7,645 nucleotides of DNA from Archaeoglobales archaeon (GCA_003662985.1 QMZD01000074.1:1-7645), one strand, 5' to 3'. Numbered from the stretch's first letter, positions 1-5,933 are shown. The notes: generated by a model not told the origin, from the sequence alone. Translations and numbers: made by a program.

Positions 1-426
1 ATCATACTTTATTTCTTGAATTGGGTAAAGTTCGAATCTTCTAACACCTTCCTGGCTTCTGAGAGAACATTTTTCCAAACTTACACTCTCTAAGGAATGG
101 TAATCTTCAGCAAAAATCAATGCGAAGAGGTTGTAACCGCCTGTGGTAACAAAGAACTTGATGATCCTCGGACAATCCTTGAACCTTTCAAACAACTTCT
201 CCAATGCCTCTGCACTTTCAAGCTCCATTGCGATCAGAGCGGTTATAATTTTCAGTTTCTCAGTATTTAAAAGAGGTTTGATTTTTATCAAGTCTTTAGC
301 AACCAGTTTATCCACCCTCTTCTTCGCACCCATTGAAGAAAGGCCTATCGCCTCACCGATCTCGGATAACGTGGCCCTACCGTCGCGCTGGAGAACGGCT
401 ATGATCTTTCTGTCTCTTGTATCCAT
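1..426 (-). CDS. Lrp/AsnC-family transcriptional regulator (3' end cut off by window edge)
   Basis: DNA-binding regulator of the Lrp/AsnC (feast/famine) family, which usually act as dimers or octamers that bind operator DNA and sense amino acids or other small metabolites. 142 residues are visible with no stop; family members are about 150 residues, so only a few C-terminal residues should be missing. Residues 3-50 form the AsnC-type winged helix-turn-helix (DRKIIAVLQRDGRATLSEIG, then a recognition helix around residues 29-42). Residues 59-140 form the ligand-binding RAM domain, with TTGGYNLFALIF at 94-105 as the usual glycine turn. The ATG at 426 is the only standard start, and the helix-turn-helix begins right after it. 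No good ribosome binding site precedes it, and a TATA-like box 24-33 bases upstream suggests a leaderless message. It follows the exporter gene on the same strand but has its own promoter. The effector and targets cannot be read from the sequence. Confidence 0.9.
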   Translation of the reverse strand, partial: MDTRDRKIIAVLQRDGRATLSEIGEAIGLSSMGAKKRVDKLVAKDLIKIKPLLNTEKLKIITALIAMELESAEALEKLFERFKDCPRIIKFFVTTGGYNLFALIFAEDYHSLESVSLEKCSLRSQEGVRRFELYPIQEIKYD

Positions 427-448
427 GATTCTGATAAAATCTTCAGAG

Positions 449-458
449 TTTAAAAAGT
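449..458 (-). promoter_or_regulatory. TATA-like box of the Lrp/AsnC-type gene
   Basis: On the minus strand this reads AACTTTTTAAAC in context. Its centre lies about 27 bases before the ATG at 426, the distance expected for an archaeal TATA box when transcription starts at the start codon. The gap further upstream is AT-rich and could hold autoregulatory sites, which are common in this family. Identified by spacing and composition only. Confidence 0.45.
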
Positions 459-615
459 TTAAGTTAAAAATTGTTCTAGACTTTTAAGTTTAATATGTAA
501 TTTTAATATAAACCTAAACCTACTTCTCAATTCACCCCAGTATACCATTCCCTCGAGAAATTTCTCCCAAATAACTACTCCCTATCGCAACCTGTCTGCG
601 AAAGCCTTTTCATGT

Positions 616-1461
616 CTACACAGGCAATTTGAGTCCCAAGCCTGCCTCAATCATTTTCCAGCCCATATACACCATTACCACAATGAAAACATACCTTAAT
701 TTCCTCGCAGGAAGTCTGTGTGCTGTCCTTGCACCAACCTGAGCCATAAGAACGCTCGTTACCGCAAGTAAGATCCACGATTCTAGATTTACGTATCCAA
801 TGAGATGTCCAATCGGCGAGGTTAGAGGTACTCCAGCTCTTAGTCCATTGTAGATGTAACCGGCAACACCTCCAAGGCTTGTGAATATCATCAGGGCCGT
901 TGACGTTCCAACCGCAAGATGGATTCCAAAAGATAATGCCACTACCATCACAGGAACCATCAGGACTCCACCTCCAATCCCTATTATGCCTGTCACGATT
1001 CCAAGTGGAAAACCCCATGCAGCCCACAATAGTGGGTTGTCAGCCGGTTTCCTGCCGGTCTCCTCAGGGGGTTTTGCTGTGAGCATTCTAATTGCCCCTC
1101 CGATTACCGCAAGCCCGAAGATTATCCTCAGGATGTACTTCGGTGTTAATGCAGCAATACTTGAGCCTATAACAGCTCCAATAGCTCCCGTAATCCCAAG
1201 AACGATTGCCGCTTTCCACCAAACGAATCCCTTTCTCGAGTGCGCAAAAGCTCCACTTGCCGCAGTTGGAAATACGACGAGCAGGTTTGTCCCGAAAGCC
1301 ACCATCGTTGCGGTCGCTGGGTCGATACCCATTGAAGTATAAACGAAGTACTGCACTGGGATCATGATGAAGCACCCACCTACTCCGAGTAAACCACTCG
1401 CAAAGCCGACACCCAACCCAGTTACCAAGAGAATTATGGCAGCCTGAATGAAGCCCATCAT
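616..1461 (-). CDS. TauE/SafE-family (TSUP) membrane anion exporter
   Basis: Integral membrane protein of the TauE/SafE (formerly DUF81) family. Members export or import sulfite, sulfoacetate, taurine-derived sulfonates or other small anions. The 281 residues are strongly hydrophobic, with about eight to nine membrane segments in two homologous halves. Each half has the family glycine signature near its start (GLLGVGG at 23-29, GIIGIGGG at 158-165) followed by an (A)xGT(N/S) motif (55-59 and 183-187). A short charged loop at 129-142 separates the halves. Full length is as usual for the family. GGTGAT precedes the ATG at 1461 by five bases; a second ATG follows immediately at 1458. The start overlaps the stop codon of the upstream 72-residue gene (ATGA), so the two are almost certainly one transcript with coupled translation. 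A sulfur anion substrate would fit a sulfate- or thiosulfate-using archaeon, but that is inference. Confidence 0.88.
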   Translation of the reverse strand: MMGFIQAAIILLVTGLGVGFASGLLGVGGCFIMIPVQYFVYTSMGIDPATATMVAFGTNLLVVFPTAASGAFAHSRKGFVWWKAAIVLGITGAIGAVIGSSIAALTPKYILRIIFGLAVIGGAIRMLTAKPPEETGRKPADNPLLWAAWGFPLGIVTGIIGIGGGVLMVPVMVVALSFGIHLAVGTSTALMIFTSLGGVAGYIYNGLRAGVPLTSPIGHLIGYVNLESWILLAVTSVLMAQVGARTAHRLPARKLRYVFIVVMVYMGWKMIEAGLGLKLPV

Positions 1462-1676
1462 CTCAAATCACCTCTTATAAACCACTCTATGCATGCAACA
1501 CTTGTAAAGATCGATAGGATGGATTTTAGACCAGAAATCTTACCTACTCTTCGGTAGCTAAGTTCTCCTATCTTTACAATTTTCGCAAAAACTTCTGTCC
1601 ACTTCCTATCTCCAGCCGCTACAGCAACAACGATCATTATCGGGCGCTGGGCTTCTGGAATACTCTCAAGTGTCAT
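1458..1676 (-). CDS. Conserved-looking small protein coupled to the exporter; not recognised
   Basis: A 72-residue protein I cannot assign to a family. It begins with a polar segment, has a hydrophobic strand-like stretch PIMIVVAVAA (residues 12-21), a charged amphipathic middle (DRKWTEVFAKIVKIGELSYR, 23-42), and ends with a hydrophobic segment SILSIFTSVACIEWF (about 53-67) that could be a membrane anchor or buried helix. Its stop codon overlaps the ATG of the TauE/SafE-type gene in an ATGA arrangement, and the exporter's ribosome binding site lies inside its last codons. I chose the ATG at 1676 because GGTG sits six bases before it and a TATA box at 1720-1727 predicts a transcript start near 1697. 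In-frame TTG at 1703 would lie upstream of that predicted transcript start. The context suggests an accessory or regulatory partner of the exporter. Confidence 0.7.
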   Translation of the reverse strand: MTLESIPEAQRPIMIVVAVAAGDRKWTEVFAKIVKIGELSYRRVGKISGLKSILSIFTSVACIEWFIRGDLR

Positions 1677-1719
1677 AACGAGCACCTTTTCACTTTCGTT
1701 CAATTTATATGATAAACGA

Positions 1720-1727
1720 TATTTATA
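1720..1727 (-). promoter_or_regulatory. TATA box for the small-protein/exporter operon
   Basis: On the minus strand the sequence is AAAACTATAAATA: an A-rich BRE-like element followed by TATAAATA. A transcript start about 26 bases from its centre would fall near 1697, giving a leader of about 20 bases that contains the GGTG ribosome binding site of the 72-residue gene. A second AT-rich element (CTTTTTAAACC, around 1733-1743) is a weaker alternative. Confidence 0.55.
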
Positions 1728-1843
1728 GTTTTGGTTTAAAAAGTAAACAAAAGTGAGTTATGCCAAGACAAGAAAAGCTCCACTACTTACATTGCTCATG
1801 TTTGAAATTGAATCGTCGTAAGAAAGTAGGGTTAAAAATTCTT

Positions 1844-3244
1844 TTAAGCGATTCTTTTAACCTCCTTCCAATCTATTTCCCTAAATCTCCTTTCAAACCA
1901 TTTTTTTAAGGCAATATAACTGTTTCTCACAATAATTCCCCTGAAACCCTGCATATAATCTTTTATTATCGAATCTAAATGTCTAAGATTGTGTTCAGCG
2001 CATTTTCTCAGAATTTCATAGTGTAGAATTTTCATTTCTTCAAATCTGAAAAATTTCTCGTTTCTGAGGGCTGAGGTTTCCATTGGAATGAAGAAGAGAG
2101 GAACGATTAAAGATCTGAACCTCCTAACCCTATCGAGTAGATCAAGGGTTTCGGCAAGATCCTCTTCATTTTCACCAGGAAGCCCCATGACAAGGGTCAC
2201 GGCAGGAATCCAGTTGTTTTCCTCCATAATCTCGAAAGCTTGAACCACGACCTCTTTCCAATCTTCTGGCTTAAACGGATAGGGCTTTGCCTGCATATAT
2301 TTAGCTATAAGCCTCGAACTGCCAGTTTCCATTCCCGTTTGAACCCCAACAAAATCTGAAGCTATGATTTCAGTTACTTTTTCTACGAGTTCCGGGTTAG
2401 CAGCAACGGAAGCAAATGAGCAGTGGCTTATCCCTATGTTTTTGGTAAGCTCTCTAACCTTCCTGAAAAGGGTTACAACCTTTTCCTCATTAGGCGTTAA
2501 CCTTGAGCCGTACATTAAAACATCTTCGGAATGTAGGATCACCCCATTCGTACCATTCTTTAGATTTACCTTCACTTCCTCCAATATCTTATTTAAAGGA
2601 ATGTCCTGTCTTTTCAGTCCGGTCGTTGAGCAAAATCTGCAACCTCTCCCACAGCCCCTTGAGATTTCAACCAGACCATTTATCGAGGCGTTTTTTATTG
2701 TGGGAATTTCATCAACATTTGGACTCTTTACCACGATCTTTTTCGGAAGTCTTTCCCCACTAACTGCCCTTCTAAAAATGTCCAAAGCTACTGATTCCGC
2801 TTCTCCCACAACTATACAGTCAACGTTGAAGTTTTCCAACTCGAGCTGCCAAGATCCCGCTCCTCCTACGATTATCTTGCAGTCGTATTTCCTTATCCTT
2901 CTGATGAGGTCAAGAAATTCGATCCTCGTTGTCGGGGTGCCGTTCACAAGGGAGGCAAATGTAACACTCACTGGTCCATAGCCGAGCGGATCCATTACGG
3001 AAATTCCAACCACCTTTGCCCCATCTAGATACTCCTCAATATCAAAGGGATGGACTGTAAGAACGTCAAAATGATCGTTGAGAATGGCTTCTATCTTTCT
3101 AAGGCCATAAGGAGCAAATTTGACGATTCCATTTTTGGTCTTAACCTTAGGATAGAAAAGGCTTCTTACCAAAAAGGATGGGATTATTTCCTGAGGTGTA
3201 CATGTTCCAAAACCCAAAAACTCTTTTCCATGATGATTACTCAT
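1844..3244 (-). CDS. Radical SAM protein with B12-binding-like N-terminal domain
   Basis: Cytosolic iron-sulfur enzyme of the radical SAM superfamily, in the group whose N-terminal half resembles a cobalamin-binding Rossmann domain. Counting from the ATG at 3244 (466 residues), about 1-165 is the B12-binding-like domain (APYGLRKIEA at 44-53, VVGISVMDPLG at 78-88, IIVGGAG at 124-130, VVGEAE at 145-150). The usual cobalamin-ligand motif DxHxxG is not evident. The cluster motif CxxxCxxC is CGRGCRFC, with C198, C202 and C205. A radical SAM TIM-barrel follows, including HSEDVLM near 238-244, TGMETGS near 303-309 and LVMGLPGE at 351-358. The last 80 residues are helical and basic. The substrate is unknown; relatives include methyltransferases, methylthiotransferases and uncharacterised archaeal enzymes. 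The ATG at 3244 is the first standard start codon, but it has no ribosome binding site and the protein probably begins further upstream at 3286. It appears to be a single-gene transcript. Confidence 0.88.
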   Translation of the reverse strand: MSNHHGKEFLGFGTCTPQEIIPSFLVRSLFYPKVKTKNGIVKFAPYGLRKIEAILNDHFDVLTVHPFDIEEYLDGAKVVGISVMDPLGYGPVSVTFASLVNGTPTTRIEFLDLIRRIRKYDCKIIVGGAGSWQLELENFNVDCIVVGEAESVALDIFRRAVSGERLPKKIVVKSPNVDEIPTIKNASINGLVEISRGCGRGCRFCSTTGLKRQDIPLNKILEEVKVNLKNGTNGVILHSEDVLMYGSRLTPNEEKVVTLFRKVRELTKNIGISHCSFASVAANPELVEKVTEIIASDFVGVQTGMETGSSRLIAKYMQAKPYPFKPEDWKEVVVQAFEIMEENNWIPAVTLVMGLPGENEEDLAETLDLLDRVRRFRSLIVPLFFIPMETSALRNEKFFRFEEMKILHYEILRKCAEHNLRHLDSIIKDYMQGFRGIIVRNSYIALKKWFERRFREIDWKEVKRIA

Positions 3245-3290
3245 CTCTGTCGCAGGAGCCGTAAGGATTATTCGCTCTTGTGCCAGGTTT

Positions 3291-3298
3291 CCACCCCC
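3291..3298 (-). promoter_or_regulatory. Strong ribosome binding site pointing to a CTG start for the radical SAM gene
   Basis: The minus strand reads GGGGGTGG here, the best Shine-Dalgarno match upstream of the radical SAM gene. It lies about 50 bases before the ATG at 3244, too far to serve it. It is four bases from an in-frame CTG at 3286-3284, five counting from GGTG. Translation from that CTG would add 14 residues, (M)AQERIILTAPATE, before the ATG. Confidence 0.5.
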
Positions 3299-3322
3299 AC
3301 TTAGTCATATGCTCGAATTTTA

Positions 3323-3330
3323 ATATATAT
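3323..3330 (-). promoter_or_regulatory. TATA box of the radical SAM gene
   Basis: The minus strand reads GAAATATATATTAAAA. From its centre near 3326, transcription should begin near 3300, just ahead of the GGGGGTGG element at 3298-3291. This leaves a very short leader if translation starts at the CTG at 3286, and puts the out-of-frame ATG at 3308 outside the message. Confidence 0.55.
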
Positions 3331-3514
3331 TTCATATTATAAACTAACTCTGCTGGTAAAATTCTAAAATAAATATATTTTCTCAGATCATTTAACTTTT
3401 TTGTTTGAATTTTAAATCCTTAACCCAAAAATTGTAGAAATAACAAAAAAATTATTGGTAGTATTTTTAGTTTTACAACTTCCCTAAGGGATCTGAAAGA
3501 TAGTTATAAAATTT

Positions 3515-3537
3515 AATAAAAATAAAAATAAAAAATT
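3515..3537 (-). terminator. Oligo-T terminator after the ADC-family gene
   Basis: On the minus strand, directly at and beyond the stop codon of the decarboxylase-family gene (3538-3536), three T runs of five or six bases follow each other (TTTTTTATTTTTATTTTTATT). Euryarchaeal RNA polymerase stops at such stretches without a hairpin. The rest of the gap up to about 3320 is very AT-rich; I see no gene in it. Confidence 0.65.
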
Positions 3538-4276
3538 AATATTCTTTCAATATATCCGTAAATCCAAGTTTCATGTCGAAGTGGAAGTAAATCGTCGTTA
3601 AGATTTCTCCAATCTTTATCTTATGCACCGGATCGATCTCAGAAGGTGAGTCGTAGGTGAGAGAGGCAGTTCCACCATAAATTACCTTCTCTCCATTTGC
3701 GTTTGAGTGAAAGTCGATGTCAGCATACCATTTTACAAGTTGGGTTACTCCTCCTTTACCGTTTATCGGTGGTAAATGCCTCACTGACAGCAGGGTTGTG
3801 GGCTTAGGTAGGATAGCTGAAATAAAATCGTAGGATGCTTTATAATTCGGTTTCATTGTGAAAGTTACGAGCCTTTTTCCCGAGGGCCTTTCGAGTATGC
3901 CTTGAACCAAATCATATTCTTTTTTCAACTCTATCTTGGCAAGCTTTTTGGGAGCACCTGCTATCTCTCTGCCCGCTGCAAGTGCGGCATCGTTGGTTAC
4001 GTAAATGTAAGGGATGTAGTACCCCATCTCTCCCTGAGTATCCTGAACTTGGATGACCGAGAGAAATTCATGATATTCGCCTACAGTGCTGAATGGATAG
4101 TGGGCTATCCATATCCCTCCTTGAGCCGGATCGCTAAACGGACTCAAACCCTCGGGTAGAAGATCACTCACATCTCCTTCAATAGTGAAGAACGCTGTCA
4201 TCCCTTCACAATTCCTATACTCTATCTCCCCCTCCACATCATAGAGGGGTGAATCAAAGGGGATTCCCTTCACCAT
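3536..4276 (-). CDS. Acetoacetate decarboxylase (ADC) family enzyme
   Basis: Member of the acetoacetate decarboxylase superfamily. Classical members form a Schiff base between an active-site lysine and a beta-keto acid and release CO2; others act on different keto or lactone substrates. From the ATG at 4276 the protein has 246 residues, the family's usual size. The signature GREIAGAPKKLAKIEL (about 102-117) contains the Lys-Lys pair of ADC; by alignment from memory with the clostridial enzyme, K110 is the Schiff-base lysine and K111 the residue that lowers its pKa. Glu70 (YHEF) is in the region of the conserved active-site glutamate, and GYYIPYIYVTNDAALAAGRE is typical of the fold. ATG 4276 is the start because GGAGGTG (4289-4283) lies six bases before it; an in-frame GTG at 4285 overlaps that site. 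It follows the acyl-CoA dehydrogenase by 83 bases on the same strand. A catabolic role on a beta-keto acid is likely, but the substrate is not determined. Confidence 0.87.
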   Translation of the reverse strand: MVKGIPFDSPLYDVEGEIEYRNCEGMTAFFTIEGDVSDLLPEGLSPFSDPAQGGIWIAHYPFSTVGEYHEFLSVIQVQDTQGEMGYYIPYIYVTNDAALAAGREIAGAPKKLAKIELKKEYDLVQGILERPSGKRLVTFTMKPNYKASYDFISAILPKPTTLLSVRHLPPINGKGGVTQLVKWYADIDFHSNANGEKVIYGGTASLTYDSPSEIDPVHKIKIGEILTTIYFHFDMKLGFTDILKEY

Positions 4277-4359
4277 TCCAAACACCTCCTAAACTAAAAT
4301 TTTAACCAATTTTAAACTAGAGATTACCCATCCTCCTCATATCCCGCTATATCCCATTT

Positions 4360-5655
4360 CTATTCATATCTCCTTGAAATGTCTTCCACATCGTAATAAT
4401 CCTTTTCGTAGTTCGAAATTACATCATCGGCTGCATCAAAACTCAAAACTTCGATGGTTCCATCCTCTATCAACAAAGCTCTAGCATCTCTGAAGAGTTT
4501 TTCTACAATAAAATCGGAACTCAATCCATACGCCCCGAAAATCTGTAAAGCTTCGTTTGCAACCTCAAAGGCTACCTTCTTGGCATAGATCTGTGCTGCT
4601 CTGGCGTGCCTCGGAAATGCGTCGAAGGTTTTCTCCACAAGAATTTTCCTGTGAACATACTCCATCGTTTTTCTGACAAAGTAGCGAGCAGTTTCCACCT
4701 TTTCAAACATCTCATAGAGCTTCAGCTTGATGTTTTTATGCTTAACAAGGGGTTTTCCTCCCTGCTCTCTCTGTCTGGCATAGGTTAAAGCCTCCTCGAA
4801 TGCTGCTCTGGCAAGACCGACGGCAAAAGCCCCCATTCCACAGCTTGTCAGACAAAGAAGTTGGTCAAAAAAGATTCCGTAAAAGGGAGTTGGAGCCACA
4901 ACAACGTAATGCTCGGGAATCCAAACGTTATCGAAAAAGAGCTCTCCTTGTGGATCGTCTCTCATTCCCATCATGTCTGCAACCTTTCCTTTCCTTACTC
5001 CTTCTGCATCCAGCGGAACTATGCAGAAGATTCCGTCATAGATTGCTTTTCCATCCTTTACCTGAGCGTGAAGGCCGCAATGGGTTGCAACCGGGGCAGA
5101 TGAAACCCATGCAGATTTTTGCCCTTTCAAAACCCATCCGTCCCCATCTTCCTGGGCAATAACGTTGCCCCTTCCAAATTTGTCAGCCTCCTCATCTCTG
5201 AAGCATAACAAATAATCGCTTCCGTGTTCCGGCTCGGTGACAGCCCAGCATCCGTGATATCTGCATTCTTCATCCTCCAACCAGGGTTTTACGAGGTCTT
5301 CAACAAGCTCGTCAGGACCAAAGAGCAACGCATTAACGAAAGGTATCTGATCGACACCTATCGCTGTAGCAAACCCAAGACTTCCCCAACCCAGCTCCTC
5401 CATGATTATGTACCTATCCAGAGCCGTCAGATCCAAACCTCCGAATTCAGGAGGTACGTGGATTTTGTGATAAGAGAGTTTTTTCATCTTTTTCATCACT
5501 TCGAAATAGGGTGAATCTCTTTTAATCCTCTCTTCTGGAGGTATTCTATCGAGTTCTATCGATGCTGGTCTTATAACTTCAGCCGCAAATCTGTGGACTT
5601 CCTCCTTCAAAATCCTATCTTCTTCAGAAAGTTCATCCAGATCGGGATACCTCAT
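4360..5655 (-). CDS. Acyl-CoA dehydrogenase family flavoprotein
   Basis: FAD enzyme of the acyl-CoA dehydrogenase family, which introduces an alpha,beta double bond into an acyl-CoA and passes electrons to an electron-transfer flavoprotein. From the ATG at 5655 it has 431 residues, somewhat longer than the usual 380-400. An N-terminal helical domain (about 8-130) is followed by signature 1, WAVTEPEHGSD, at 137-147, a beta domain (about 135-255), and a C-terminal helical domain with signature 2, QIFGAYGLSSDFIVEKLFRD, at 371-390. The motif that normally reads YEGT, carrying the catalytic Glu of short- and medium-chain enzymes, reads EDGT here, with Asp398 in the Glu position. GGTGG ends four bases before ATG 5655, and the protein there begins MRYPDLDELS, so the longer reading to 5718 is unlikely. 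It is probably the first gene of an operon with the ADC-family enzyme, for fatty, branched, cyclic or aromatic acid breakdown. The substrate cannot be named. Confidence 0.93.
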   Translation of the reverse strand: MRYPDLDELSEEDRILKEEVHRFAAEVIRPASIELDRIPPEERIKRDSPYFEVMKKMKKLSYHKIHVPPEFGGLDLTALDRYIIMEELGWGSLGFATAIGVDQIPFVNALLFGPDELVEDLVKPWLEDEECRYHGCWAVTEPEHGSDYLLCFRDEEADKFGRGNVIAQEDGDGWVLKGQKSAWVSSAPVATHCGLHAQVKDGKAIYDGIFCIVPLDAEGVRKGKVADMMGMRDDPQGELFFDNVWIPEHYVVVAPTPFYGIFFDQLLCLTSCGMGAFAVGLARAAFEEALTYARQREQGGKPLVKHKNIKLKLYEMFEKVETARYFVRKTMEYVHRKILVEKTFDAFPRHARAAQIYAKKVAFEVANEALQIFGAYGLSSDFIVEKLFRDARALLIEDGTIEVLSFDAADDVISNYEKDYYDVEDISRRYE

Positions 5656-5703
5656 AGAACCACCAGATTTTGAATCAATCTTAATTTTGAAATTAATTAA
5701 TTT

Positions 5704-5719
5704 AGAACATAAGAACATA
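5704..5719. repeat. Tandem 8-bp repeat AGAACATA x2 at the dehydrogenase promoter
   Basis: AGAACATA occurs twice with no gap (5704-5711 and 5712-5719), and a near copy AGAACATC lies at 5783-5790. The pair abuts the TATA box of the acyl-CoA dehydrogenase on its downstream side, between the TATA box and the predicted transcript start near 5694. A protein bound there would block initiation, so it is a candidate repressor site. Confidence 0.5.
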
Positions 5720-5725
5720 TATTAA
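5716..5725 (-). promoter_or_regulatory. Promoter (BRE/TATA) of the acyl-CoA dehydrogenase operon
   Basis: The minus strand reads GATAAAGTTAATATATG: a purine-rich BRE-like part then TTAATATATG. A start about 26 bases downstream of its centre falls near 5694, giving a leader of about 39 bases with the GGTGG ribosome binding site near its end. The same GATAAAG plus TTAATA core occurs at the divergent pcm promoter. Confidence 0.55.
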
Positions 5726-5728
5726 CTT

Positions 5729-5758
5729 TATCTAGCTCTATCTAACTTTATCCACCCC
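5729..5758. repeat. Three 10-bp units in helical phase upstream of the dehydrogenase TATA box
   Basis: Plus-strand units TATCTAGCTC (5729-5738), TATCTAACTT (5739-5748) and TATCCACCCC (5749-5758) follow each other directly. A longer word, TAACTTTATC, recurs exactly 20 bases apart at 5723-5732 and 5743-5752. The period matches one turn of DNA, so all copies face the same side, as expected for cooperative binding of a regulator just upstream of the promoter. Confidence 0.5.
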
Positions 5759-5842
5759 AAATCTAGAGTTAGCGTCGATCAAAGAACATCTGGATACCAA
5801 TTAAATTCAGTTAGACCGTATCTCTGGATCTATCGGTGGTTT

Positions 5843-5866
5843 AGCCAACTATCCAGCCAACTATCC
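5843..5866. repeat. Perfect tandem 12-bp repeat in the divergent intergenic region
   Basis: AGCCAACTATCC occurs twice in a row without mismatch (5843-5854 and 5855-5866). It lies between the two divergent promoters, 38-61 bases upstream of the pcm TATA box. Its role is unknown; it may be a regulator site or a small tandem duplication. Confidence 0.6.
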
Positions 5867-5882
5867 TCTAAAAAGAACAAAG

Positions 5883-5910
5883 GAGAATAAAAGAGGATAA
5901 AGATTAATAA
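5883..5910 (+). promoter_or_regulatory. Promoter of pcm with a duplicated upstream element
   Basis: Two adjacent 10-bp units, GAGAATAAAA (5883-5892) and GAGGATAAAG (5893-5902), stand directly before the TATA-like TTAATAA (5904-5910). The centre of that box is 27 bases before the ATG at 5934, so the message is expected to start at or next to the start codon (leaderless). This supports the ATG at 5934 as the start of pcm. Confidence 0.5.
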
Positions 5911-5933
5911 CTTGTTAAATTAAAAAACATGAG

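Noticed and set aside
143..487. Plus-strand open frame of 114 codons
   Set aside because: It lies opposite the Lrp/AsnC-type gene, whose minus-strand product has clear helix-turn-helix and RAM domains. The plus-strand product shows no family features.
1759..1800. 13-codon minus-strand frame starting ATGAGC between the radical SAM gene and the small-protein gene
   Set aside because: No ribosome binding site or promoter at a suitable distance; expected by chance at this length.
2364..2981. Plus-strand open frame of 205 codons opposite the radical SAM gene
   Set aside because: It covers the minus-strand cluster motif and barrel and has a composition typical of an antisense reading (Ser, Phe and Thr rich). 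No ribosome binding site or recognisable domain.
3309..3535. Very AT-rich gap checked for small genes, repeats or an origin
   Set aside because: Apart from the T-tract at one end and the radical SAM promoter at the other, there is only a short TCCCT-A-AGGGA inverted repeat (3481-3491); no repeated origin-box motif or coding frame with a ribosome binding site.
4800..5514. Several plus-strand open frames of 80-120 codons
   Set aside because: All lie opposite the acyl-CoA dehydrogenase, which is intact with both family signatures; they are shadows.
5656..5718. Longer form of the acyl-CoA dehydrogenase starting at 5718
   Set aside because: The extra residues do not resemble the family N-terminus, no ribosome binding site precedes 5718, the TATA box overlaps it, and GGTGG stands before ATG 5655.
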